Below, piece after piece: positions 1-5,238 of a stretch of DNA of 7,999 nt. Numbering within the stretch: position 1 is the stretch's first letter; every line of letters begins with the position of its first letter. Source of the stretch: an archaeon. GTDB lineage: Archaea; Thermoproteota; Nitrososphaeria; Nitrososphaerales; Nitrosopumilaceae. Below the pieces are notes generated by a model. That model was not told the DNA's origin. It searched no databases and was given only the letters and a program-made list of their open reading frames with translations. The stretch lies in contig SBBK01000196.1 of assembly GCA_005240025.1 (NCBI GenBank), positions 1 through 7,999 on the forward strand, written 5' to 3'. The translations under genes and the position numbers were made by a program.

Positions 1-306
1 TCAGGCAGGCAGCCAAACTTTGATGCACACTATGAACTTGAGACCCAATATGAAACAAATCTGGTAAAGGCAATAGGCAAGTTCGAGCTTGCAGTCCAGG
101 ATGCTGCCAACAATCTGTCCCCCAAGGTAATTGCAAAATACTGCTATTCTCTGGCAGTAACGTTTAGTGCCTTTTATGAGCATGTGCGGGTGCTGGAAGC
201 ACAAGATGACCAGCTAAACACAAGGCTGTGCCTCGTGCATGCCTTTAGATCATGTCTTCAAAAAGCACTGGAGATGATCGGGATAGACACACCTGCAAGG
301 ATGTAA
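1..306 (+). CDS. argS: Arginyl-tRNA synthetase, C-terminal fragment
   Basis: This is an open frame from the window edge to TAA at 304-306, giving 101 residues of the C-terminus; the start lies outside the window. It reads as the DALR anticodon-binding domain of class I ArgRS. A helix with KYCYSLAVTFSAFYEHVRVL is followed by a leucine-rich helix (NTRLCLVHAFRSCLQKAL) and the typical ending EMIGIDTPARM, matching the LGI-x-x-P-x-RM terminus of the family. ArgRS charges tRNA-Arg with arginine in the cytoplasm, and this all-helical domain recognises the tRNA anticodon arm. The catalytic HIGH and KMSKS-region motifs would lie upstream and cannot be checked. The identification rests on family recall of the C-terminal pattern. 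Confidence 0.88.
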   Translation, partial: SGRQPNFDAHYELETQYETNLVKAIGKFELAVQDAANNLSPKVIAKYCYSLAVTFSAFYEHVRVLEAQDDQLNTRLCLVHAFRSCLQKALEMIGIDTPARM

Positions 307-364
307 AGTCTGTTTAAAGTAAACAAACTAGGGAATAATACGGATTTTTCTATCTGCAAAGTAA

Positions 365-511
365 TTGAGCCAATCTAGGTATGGCCCTGGCCAGTGTCAG
401 GTCTGCAAGCGTGCTGTGGAAATAGACAAAGGCTGCGTCCACTATGGAAATGCATGGTATCACGACAAATGCTGGAAACTTGTGGAATCAGGGGGCGGTT
501 CACCTGGTTAA
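365..511 (+). CDS. Small LIM-like zinc-knuckle protein (48 aa, TTG start)
   Basis: A 48-codon ORF begins at TTG 365, the only usable start after the in-frame stop at 362-364, and ends at TAA 509-511. The product contains CQVC, then 18 residues, then HDKC: a C-x2-C-x18-H-x2-C pattern that fits the first zinc-binding half of a LIM domain, including the aromatic WYH before the last Cys. The tail is Gly/Ser-rich (ESGGGSPG). Four metal ligands in correct spacing are unlikely by chance in so short a frame. A TATA-like AATAATA at 334-340 lies about 28 nt upstream of the TTG, which would suit a leaderless transcript. The 3' end runs into the following response regulator, so the two may be co-translated. 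Such half-LIM modules usually mediate protein or nucleic-acid contacts; the partner here is unknown. An alternative is that it was once the N-terminus of the response regulator and was separated by a frameshift. Confidence 0.6.
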   Translation: MSQSRYGPGQCQVCKRAVEIDKGCVHYGNAWYHDKCWKLVESGGGSPG

Positions 512-881
512 TGTTGTGGTAATCGACGACGATACAGACACCGTCGAGGTTTTTTGCGAGTATCTAAAAATAAAAAACATAGATGTGCTGGGGTATGGCT
601 ATGACGGAAAAAAGGCTGTTGCATTGTTCCAAGAACTCAAGCCTGACATCGTGCTTTTGGATGTGATGATGCCAGAATATGACGGTTTTTATGGTCTTGA
701 GAATATCAAAAAGCTCGATCCGGCTGCCAGGGTAATAATGGTGACTGCCGACCTTACGACAGATACGGAAAAGCAGCTGCGGAGTTTGGATGCCACGGCG
801 ATAATCTACAAGCCTTACGAAATTGACAACGTAATTGACATTATTCACAAGGTACACGACGGCCTGCCGCTGTTGCACTAA
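444..881 (+). CDS. Single-domain response regulator (CheY-like receiver); start uncertain
   Basis: This encodes a receiver domain with all key residues. Numbered from ATG 444, these are the acidic cluster D28-D30 (VVVIDDD), the phospho-acceptor D73 in LLDVMMP, T101 in VTADL and K123 in IYKPY. No output domain follows, so it probably works as a phosphorylated switch binding a partner protein in the cytoplasm; no histidine kinase is present in the window. The start is unsettled. ATG 444 is the only in-frame ATG but adds about 21 residues unlike a receiver and overlaps the zinc-knuckle ORF by 68 nt. TTG 480 is possible. CTG 504 would give the textbook N-terminus MVNVVVIDDD but is a rare start. 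GTG 516 leaves only three residues before the acidic pair and truncates strand beta-1. The conserved fold begins near position 507. The next regulator gene begins 34 nt downstream. Confidence 0.85.
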   Translation: MEMHGITTNAGNLWNQGAVHLVNVVVIDDDTDTVEVFCEYLKIKNIDVLGYGYDGKKAVALFQELKPDIVLLDVMMPEYDGFYGLENIKKLDPAARVIMVTADLTTDTEKQLRSLDATAIIYKPYEIDNVIDIIHKVHDGLPLLH

Positions 882-888
882 AAACCGC

Positions 889-896
889 TATATTTA
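889..896 (+). promoter_or_regulatory. TATA-like box for the second response regulator
   Basis: TATATTTA at 889-896 is centred about 23-24 nt before the ATG at 916. This is near the usual archaeal TATA-to-transcription-start distance, so transcription could begin at or next to the start codon (leaderless). It lies in the 34-nt gap after the first regulator, so the second regulator may have its own promoter besides any read-through. Confidence 0.5.
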
Positions 897-915
897 CGGG
901 AGACAAACCTGACTC

Positions 916-1413
916 ATGAGGATTCTTCTGGTAGATGACGAGCCTGACCTTGTGTCCCAGTACAGAACCATTCTTGAAGATGCGGGCCATTCCGTCGATA
1001 CTGCAGGTGATGGCCAGTCATGTATCATGGTTTATTCTAATGTGCTTGCAGCAAATCCTGAGAATCCATTTGATGTGGTGGTCCTTGATTACTCGATGCC
1101 AAAGATGAACGGCCTTGAGGCGGCAAAAGAAATCCTTGCAAAAAAACCAACACAGCGGATAGTATTTGCGTCTGCGTATGTCCAGGACACACTTGTCGAT
1201 TCGATAAAAACGCTCGGGCAGATAGTCGAGCTGCTGCAAAAACCTTTTTCGCTAAAGGATCTGCTGGATACCATAGAAGACAGGGCAATTTACGACGAGC
1301 TGGCAAAACTGAACGTCAACGTACAAAACCTCAAGGATCTGAATCCCACTCACGCCCAGGCCCGCAGCTATCTTGACGCCCTGAGGAAAATCCAAAAAGC
1401 AAAAACCTTCTGA
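916..1413 (+). CDS. Response regulator, receiver domain with short helical C-terminal tail
   Basis: This 165-residue protein from ATG 916 begins with the classic receiver strand MRILLVDDE. The acidic pair is D7/D8, the phospho-acceptor D58 lies in VVLDYSMP, the switch Ser is S86 in VFASAY, and K109 lies in LLQKPF. All positions needed for phosphorylation are present. The loop before strand beta-3 is longer than usual (SNVLAANPENPFD, about residues 41-53). After the receiver (about residues 1-125) there is a charged helical tail of about 40 residues with no recognised DNA-binding or enzymatic domain. It probably signals through protein contact. It follows another single-domain regulator by 34 nt, so they may respond to the same or linked kinases. 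The start is well supported by the N-terminal motif and the TATA-like box about 24 nt upstream. Confidence 0.92.
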   Translation: MRILLVDDEPDLVSQYRTILEDAGHSVDTAGDGQSCIMVYSNVLAANPENPFDVVVLDYSMPKMNGLEAAKEILAKKPTQRIVFASAYVQDTLVDSIKTLGQIVELLQKPFSLKDLLDTIEDRAIYDELAKLNVNVQNLKDLNPTHAQARSYLDALRKIQKAKTF

Positions 1414-1496
1414 ATTAGTTGGGCCATGGGCATAGTTCTTTCTAAAATATACTATCTCTTTTCCAGAAATCATCCCGCAACTTGGTACCAAATAAT

Positions 1497-1696
1497 ATGC
1501 CAGGCATCTTCTGGAGCAACATGATCAAGCACTATGGGGGACTCGGGAAGCTTGATGACCGCAAGATACTTCACGAGGCTTTGAAAATGATGTAATTGAG
1601 ATAACAGGACCTGAAAGAAAATCAAAATACAGAGTCATTCACAGGAAATTGGTCCAAGACAGAATGCAGGACATATTGGAATTGTTTGTTGTTTAA
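1497..1696 (+). pseudogene. Small hypothetical gene (about 66 aa) split by a 1-nt frameshift
   Basis: From ATG 1497 the frame reads MPGIFWSNMIKHYGGLGKLD and on to ...HEALKMM, stopping at TAA 1593-1595. In another frame, directly overlapping that stop, a continuation reads NDVIEITGPERKSKYRVIH and on to ...LQDILELFVV-like sequence (QDILELFVV), ending at TAA 1694-1696. Adding one A to the AAAA run at 1584-1587 joins both into one continuous product of about 66 residues (..HEALKNDVIEITG..). The shape, helices followed by a basic segment (ERKSKYRVIHRK), could suit a small nucleic-acid-binding protein, but I do not recognise the family. A TATA-like AAAATATA at 1444-1451 lies upstream. It could be a decayed gene, a sequence error, or a frameshift used in expression. 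It converges on the PIN gene. Confidence 0.5.
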
Positions 1697-1779
1697 AATC
1701 ATCACAGGCGAGGCTAACAAAGATACGGGGCGGAATGATGGGTACGATACGCCTGGCATAAACCACATTGCTTCCGATT
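1697..1779. other. Short convergent intergenic gap
   Basis: This gap lies between the plus-strand frameshifted ORF and the minus-strand PIN gene. I see no gene, no T-rich terminator and only a weak six-base inverted pair (CAGGCG at 1705-1710 and CGCCTG at 1750-1755). Confidence 0.4.
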
Positions 1780-2310
1780 CTATTTGAGCCCAATATCTAT
1801 CACATATTCTCTTGGTGAGCGAAATGGCATCCCAGTTATTGTGGACAGTTGGCCCTTCATGCGAAGAAGCTCCATATCTCCTGTGACAAACGCTCCGATC
1901 TCGTGATTGTTTTGTTTGGCATGCCTGGCTGCTGCAACATGCATCAGGTCCAGCGTTCGAAGTGTGGTCTGGATACCCAAAAGTATCGATTCGTTAAAGA
2001 CGCTTGGCACGTACGTCATGATGTTTTCCACCGCAAAGGGAGTGTCGCCTGCCATGTGAACAAACTTTACGCCTAGTCCTGCAAGCGTCTTTAGGGTTTT
2101 TACGACGAATGTCTTTCTTTTTTGGTCGTCTTCCTCGCTGCCCTGAGCACGATGGTACATGCGGCTTGCGACAGATGCGGTCTCTAGTAATGTGAGGATG
2201 GACGTCTCTGCCTGAATCTCACCTTTGCGCAAACTCTTGGCAACTATTTTTGCCTCATGGTGATAGGGGTCGTCTGCTTTTAGTGCCGATATGAAGACAT
2301 TGGTATCCAT
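1780..2310 (-). CDS. PIN-domain ribonuclease toxin (VapC-like)
   Basis: The 176-residue product starts at ATG 2310 directly with the PIN signature MDTNVFISAL. The acidic residues expected for the Mg2+/Mn2+ site are D2, E43 (in LTLLETASV), D121 (in TLDLMHVAAA) and D145 (in FVTGD), so the fold appears complete and catalytically competent. The family are metal-dependent endoribonucleases; VapC toxins cut tRNA or rRNA when freed from their antitoxin. The start is firm because no other start codon occurs in frame between it and the upstream antitoxin gene, whose stop lies 16 nt before. It is somewhat longer than typical VapC proteins (about 130-150 aa), with an insert around residues 50-105. The RNA target cannot be read from sequence. 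The neighbouring ribbon-helix-helix gene strongly supports a toxin-antitoxin role rather than a housekeeping PIN nuclease. Confidence 0.88.
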   Translation of the reverse strand: MDTNVFISALKADDPYHHEAKIVAKSLRKGEIQAETSILTLLETASVASRMYHRAQGSEEDDQKRKTFVVKTLKTLAGLGVKFVHMAGDTPFAVENIMTYVPSVFNESILLGIQTTLRTLDLMHVAAARHAKQNNHEIGAFVTGDMELLRMKGQLSTITGMPFRSPREYVIDIGLK

Positions 2311-2326
2311 GTAGAACTGACGCGTC

Positions 2327-2602
2327 TTACCTGTCCCTTCCTTGAGTCACTAGCTGTGCGGCAGTCTTGGTGCCCCTAAATACTCTGGTGGCCAGCTTTT
2401 CAAATTGCTGGTCTGACATGTCGTCGGCCTCTCTGAGGATTCCCTGCAGCTCATCAAGGCCAAAGATCTCTGGGTGTTCTTCAAAATGTTCTCGGAGCAT
2501 CTTTCTGACTGCCTCGCTTTTGTTCTTGTAGGCCTTTTTTTTGATGAGCCTTTCGAGCTTTTCTATAGTCTCCTTTTCAACTTTGACGTTGAGTATTTCC
2601 AT
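2327..2602 (-). CDS. Ribbon-helix-helix antitoxin (VapB-like)
   Basis: The 91-residue protein starts at ATG 2602. Residues 1-45 match the ribbon-helix-helix (CopG/MetJ-type) DNA-binding fold: a short strand MEILNVKVEKET, a helix IEKLERLIKKKAYK, the N-cap turn NKSEAVRK and a second helix. The remaining half (about residues 46-91; HPEIFGLDELQ onward) is acidic and would be the toxin-binding arm. As a dimer it should bind the promoter and block the PIN nuclease by occupying its active site. It lies first in a two-gene minus-strand operon, 16 nt before the PIN gene. The start is supported by a TATA-like TTTTATG on the minus strand (plus coordinates 2626-2632), about 27 nt upstream, and by the tandem palindromes that overlap this promoter. 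Confidence 0.88.
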   Translation of the reverse strand: MEILNVKVEKETIEKLERLIKKKAYKNKSEAVRKMLREHFEEHPEIFGLDELQGILREADDMSDQQFEKLATRVFRGTKTAAQLVTQGRDR

Positions 2603-2603
2603 A

Positions 2604-2639
2604 GTAATACAATGATATTACGTAACATAAAAGTATTAC
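2604..2639 (-). promoter_or_regulatory. Promoter with tandem 18-bp inverted-repeat operator for the toxin-antitoxin pair
   Basis: Two inverted repeats lie end to end: GTAATA-N6-TATTAC at 2604-2621 and GTAACA-N6-TATTAC at 2622-2639. They also form one larger symmetric block (outer arms AGTAATAC 2603-2610 and GTATTACT 2633-2640) centred between 2621 and 2622. The block sits immediately before the antitoxin ATG and covers its TATA-like box (2626-2632), so binding would block TBP/TFB and repress the operon. Paired adjacent sites fit cooperative binding by ribbon-helix-helix dimers. Function is inferred from position and symmetry. Confidence 0.72.
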
Positions 2640-2640
2640 T

Positions 2641-2962
2641 GGCTAGAAACCTCTAGTCTGAAAGTCTATCAAATCGAGGATAAAGAATCCACATATCTGA
2701 GTTAGGCATACTCATTTCCAAAAAACATACTAACTTCCAAGCATGTGCTTCTTGATTAGATACAAAATTCCTATTAGGATGGATTTCGATGATGTGTTGC
2801 TGGGGATCTTCATAACGGATTTCATCTGAACAATGAAAATCAGATGTGGAGATCCTTAGTGTTTTCCATCAAATTGATCTGGCGTGATGATCAAAATCAG
2901 GCTGGAATTATGCCCAAGGCTCAATCAGTTAGGTTCTTATCTTTACGGTTTGAGGCACAGTC
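2641..2962. other. AT-rich intergenic region without a convincing gene
   Basis: About 320 nt lie between the divergent antitoxin and trmI genes. I found no convincing CDS or RNA gene; the best short frame (29 codons including stop, 2743-2829) has no recognisable features. It contains one imperfect hairpin (2804-2855) and, near its end, a TATA-like stretch TTCTTATCTTTA (2934-2945) about 22-26 nt before the trmI ATG, likely the trmI promoter. The base composition is AT-richer than the flanking genes. Confidence 0.5.
2804..2855. repeat. Imperfect hairpin in the intergenic region
   Basis: The outer arms GGATCTTCA (2804-2812) and TGGAGATCC (2847-2855) pair with one mismatch. Inside them ATCTG (2824-2828) pairs with CAGAT (2841-2845) around a 12-nt loop. 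It is not followed by a T-run in either direction close by, so it is a poor terminator. It may be a structured element or chance. Confidence 0.3.
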
Positions 2963-3760
2963 ATGGCCAGGATAAAAAACAATTCATACGTTTTGTTTTT
3001 TTACAACGATTCCAAAAAATGGCTAAACAAAATATCGCGACAACAATCTCTCCACACCCACGTCGGTGTCATAAAACACAGCGATGCGATAGGAAAAGAA
3101 TACGGTGCAAGAATCCGCACAAACAAGGACAAGTACGTATATCTGCTGCAGCCAACAATTCATGATTTTGTCATGAAAAGCCAGCACGGCACCCAGATAG
3201 TATACCCAAAAGATCTTGGATACATTGCGGCCCGGGCCGGCGTGCAAAGTGGCCAGACCGTGCTCGAGATAGGGACAGGCAGCGGCGCGCTGACCACATT
3301 TATGGCAAGCATTGTAAAGCCAAGGGGTCACGTATACACCTTTGATGTGGAGCCCAGATTCATGGAAGTCGCAGCAAAAAACATCACACGGGCAGGGATG
3401 CTCAAGTATGTAACAATGCACAATCTTGATATCAAGACTGCAAAAAAAATGCCTGTCTCCGAGGCAGACATTGCAATAATTGACCTCGGCGATCCGTGGA
3501 GCGTCGTGCCGCAGGTGCGCAAAATGCTAAAGGGCAGCGGCGCCCTTTTTGCAATCTGCCCCACAATGAACCAGCTCGAAAAACTTACAGCGGCGCTGGT
3601 GGAAAACGAGTTTACAGATATCGAGTGCAGCGAGCACATTCTGCGCACAATTGATGCAAGGGAGGGCAAAACGAGGCACTCGTTTTTTGGCATAGGCCAC
3701 ACCACATATCTTGCGTTTGCGCGGAAGGCCTTTTTTGACAGAAAGCCAGTGCCGCACTAA
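2963..3760 (+). CDS. trmI: tRNA (adenine-N1)-methyltransferase, TrmI family
   Basis: This 265-residue class I SAM-dependent methyltransferase carries the archaeal TrmI layout. An N-terminal beta-rich domain includes SRQQSLHTHVGVIKHSDAIG, closely parallel to the HTDLGILKLEEIIG stretch I recall from the Pyrococcus enzyme. Then come YLLQPTIHDFV, the family motif GTQIVYPKDLGYI, and SAM motif I EIGTGSGALT (residues 102-111). The motif IDLGDPW places the probable catalytic Asp at residue 174. The enzyme methylates N1 of adenine in the T-loop of tRNA (A58; archaeal members also A57), usually as a tetramer. The start at ATG 2963 gives a full-length family N-terminus, and a TATA-like element about 22-26 nt upstream supports it. 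The next gene starts 68 nt downstream from what looks like its own promoter. Confidence 0.9.
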   Translation: MARIKNNSYVLFFYNDSKKWLNKISRQQSLHTHVGVIKHSDAIGKEYGARIRTNKDKYVYLLQPTIHDFVMKSQHGTQIVYPKDLGYIAARAGVQSGQTVLEIGTGSGALTTFMASIVKPRGHVYTFDVEPRFMEVAAKNITRAGMLKYVTMHNLDIKTAKKMPVSEADIAIIDLGDPWSVVPQVRKMLKGSGALFAICPTMNQLEKLTAALVENEFTDIECSEHILRTIDAREGKTRHSFFGIGHTTYLAFARKAFFDRKPVPH

Positions 3761-3800
3761 TCGCTGTTTGCACGCATCACACAGACATATTCTAATAGTC

Positions 3801-3808
3801 TTTTTATG
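3801..3808 (+). promoter_or_regulatory. TATA-like box upstream of the coiled-coil gene
   Basis: TTTTTATG at 3801-3808 is centred about 24-25 nt before the TTG at 3829. The distance suits a leaderless transcript starting at that codon and supports TTG as the true start. The T5 tract may also help end trmI transcripts. Confidence 0.5.
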
Positions 3809-3828
3809 CGTAAAACCCCCGTTGAAGC

Positions 3829-4338
3829 TTGCTACATAAATCAAAGCCAGAGTTTGAATCCCCGATAGAAAAGGCACGGGACAGTCTGCACCGCCATGGC
3901 ACCATAAAACCTGAAAACCGCATTACTCCCGAGGATCTCAAAAAACTCGGCGTTGCAGAAATGGGCAGGCTAAAGACAATCCAGCGCGAAAAACTGCTGG
4001 AAGACGTCTCTTCAATTCTTAACAGCAAGATTCGCGAATTTGAAAAACACGAGCAGCAAGAAAAATGGAAAGAGGCCATGCTGCAAAAGCTAAACCATGA
4101 GCTAAATGACAAGGTGGCCAAGCTTGAAAATGCAAACAGGGCCCTTGCAGAAGAAAAGGCACACTCTGATAATCTGAACAAGCAGCTCCAGGACGCGTTC
4201 GCAAGGCTTCAGAACTCGGAGGCACAGCTGAGGCTTGAGCGGGACTGGCTTGCCCAGCAGGTCGAGGCAAAATCCAGAGAGGTCATAAAAACAATCACGG
4301 AAATCCTCAAAGGCGCAGACAAACCGCATCTAAAATAG
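3829..4338 (+). CDS. Conserved-looking coiled-coil protein of unknown function (TTG start)
   Basis: This 169-residue, highly charged protein is not one I recognise. About residues 1-45 form a Pro-containing head (HRHGTIKPENRITPEDLKKL). About residues 50-160 form a long, almost uninterrupted helix rich in Glu, Lys, Leu and Gln with heptad-like leucines (LNHELNDKVAKLENANRAL and onward), predicted as a coiled coil. No Cys, no membrane segment and no signal peptide are seen, so it is probably cytoplasmic and oligomeric. The frame opens at TTG 3829, just after an in-frame TGA at 3823-3825, and a TATA-like box lies about 25 nt upstream. It sits between trmI and nnrD, 36 nt before the latter. Its position near a proteasome beta gene makes a scaffold or adaptor role thinkable, but nothing in the sequence shows it. 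Confidence 0.8.
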   Translation: MLHKSKPEFESPIEKARDSLHRHGTIKPENRITPEDLKKLGVAEMGRLKTIQREKLLEDVSSILNSKIREFEKHEQQEKWKEAMLQKLNHELNDKVAKLENANRALAEEKAHSDNLNKQLQDAFARLQNSEAQLRLERDWLAQQVEAKSREVIKTITEILKGADKPHLK

Positions 4339-4342
4339 AAGA

Positions 4343-4350
4343 AAATTTAA
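4343..4350 (+). promoter_or_regulatory. TATA-like box upstream of nnrD
   Basis: AAATTTAA at 4343-4350 lies in the 36-nt gap after the coiled-coil gene, centred about 28 nt before the GTG at 4375. It fits a leaderless promoter for the nnrD-peptidase pair. Confidence 0.45.
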
Positions 4351-4374
4351 CCAGACCAGTTCATTTCTAGTCAA

Positions 4375-5238
4375 GTGGCCAAAAAAATCCAACCAGTATT
4401 GATCAAAAAATTCCTCCCGCCAAGGAGACCTGATTCGCGCAAGGGTCAAAACGGCAAGGTCCTTGTGGTGGGCGGGAGCTACATGTATCACGGAGCACCT
4501 GTCCTTGCTTCTCTTTCTGCGCTGAAATCTGGCGTGGACCTGGTCTACACGGCGGTACCAAAAATTCTTGCCAGCCCGGTCAGGGCAATTTCTCCAAATC
4601 TGATAGTCATTCCCCTGGTGGACGCCAAGCTCACACGTGGTGCGGCAAACAAGCTTCTCGGGCAGGTCCCAGCAGGGCTGGATTCCGCAACAATAGGAAT
4701 GGGCCTTGCAATATCAGATGAGGAGGCACTCAGGGTCCTGGTAAAATCACTACTGGAGTGGGATGTCAGGGTTTCCCTGGACGCAAGCGCCCTTGCTAAA
4801 TATATCCTGCCAACAATCGAGCAAAAAAACGTCGTCCTGACACCGCATGCAGGCGAGTTCAAGAGAATGTTTGGCGTCATGCCCTCTGATATCATCAAAG
4901 AAAGAACTGTAACGGTAGAAAAATTTGCAAGACAGCACTCTGTCACCATACTGTTGAAGGGAAGCACCGATGTCATATCTGACGGCAAGCAGACGTTTGT
5001 GAATCCAAAAAACCTCGCGTCTATGACCGTCGGGGGCACAGGTGATGTACTGTCTGGTCTGGTCGCCGGAGTCCTGGCAAAAAACCGCAGCCCGCTACAA
5101 TCCTCGCTGGTAGCTGCATACGTAAACGGCCTTGCAGGAAAAATGGCTCAAAAGAAAAACGGACTGCACATTGTCGCAACAGATCTGATAGATGCAATTC
5201 CTGCAGTCATGAAGCCTTTTGATTCGGTGAGCAAATGA
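4375..5238 (+). CDS. nnrD: ADP-dependent NAD(P)H-hydrate dehydratase (stand-alone)
   Basis: This 287-residue ribokinase-fold protein belongs to the YjeF C-terminal/CARKD family. It dehydrates the damaged hydrated forms of NADH and NADPH back to the active cofactors, using a nucleotide phosphate donor (ADP in bacterial and archaeal types). Diagnostic motifs are KGQNGKVLVVGGS (from K23), the LTPHAGEFKRMFG segment with H158, LLKGSTDVIS, and VGGTGDVLSG with the likely catalytic Asp at D224. The YjeF N-terminal epimerase domain (NnrE), fused in many archaea and bacteria, is absent, so an epimerase would have to be encoded elsewhere. The GTG 4375 start keeps the full N-terminal IKKFLPPRRPDSRKG segment typical of the family. 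Its last codons overlap the peptidase start by 4 nt (ATGA), indicating one operon with coupled translation. Confidence 0.93.
   Translation: MAKKIQPVLIKKFLPPRRPDSRKGQNGKVLVVGGSYMYHGAPVLASLSALKSGVDLVYTAVPKILASPVRAISPNLIVIPLVDAKLTRGAANKLLGQVPAGLDSATIGMGLAISDEEALRVLVKSLLEWDVRVSLDASALAKYILPTIEQKNVVLTPHAGEFKRMFGVMPSDIIKERTVTVEKFARQHSVTILLKGSTDVISDGKQTFVNPKNLASMTVGGTGDVLSGLVAGVLAKNRSPLQSSLVAAYVNGLAGKMAQKKNGLHIVATDLIDAIPAVMKPFDSVSK

Noticed and set aside
1750..1755. Six-base inverted pair CAGGCG/CGCCTG as a terminator between convergent genes
   Set aside because: The arms are 39 nt apart and six bases long, with no T-run; chance occurrence is likely.
2743..2829. 28-residue plus-strand ORF in the intergenic region
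   Set aside because: Too short, without motif, promoter spacing or a recognisable family, and it overlaps the hairpin.
2884..3165. 93-codon plus-strand ORF at the start of trmI
   Set aside because: It overlaps trmI in another frame; only the trmI frame shows family motifs.
3023..3421. 132-codon minus-strand ORF inside trmI
   Set aside because: Shadow frame opposite a clearly conserved gene, with no recognisable domain.
4545..5039. 164-codon minus-strand ORF opposite nnrD
   Set aside because: Antisense shadow; the plus frame carries all NnrD motifs.
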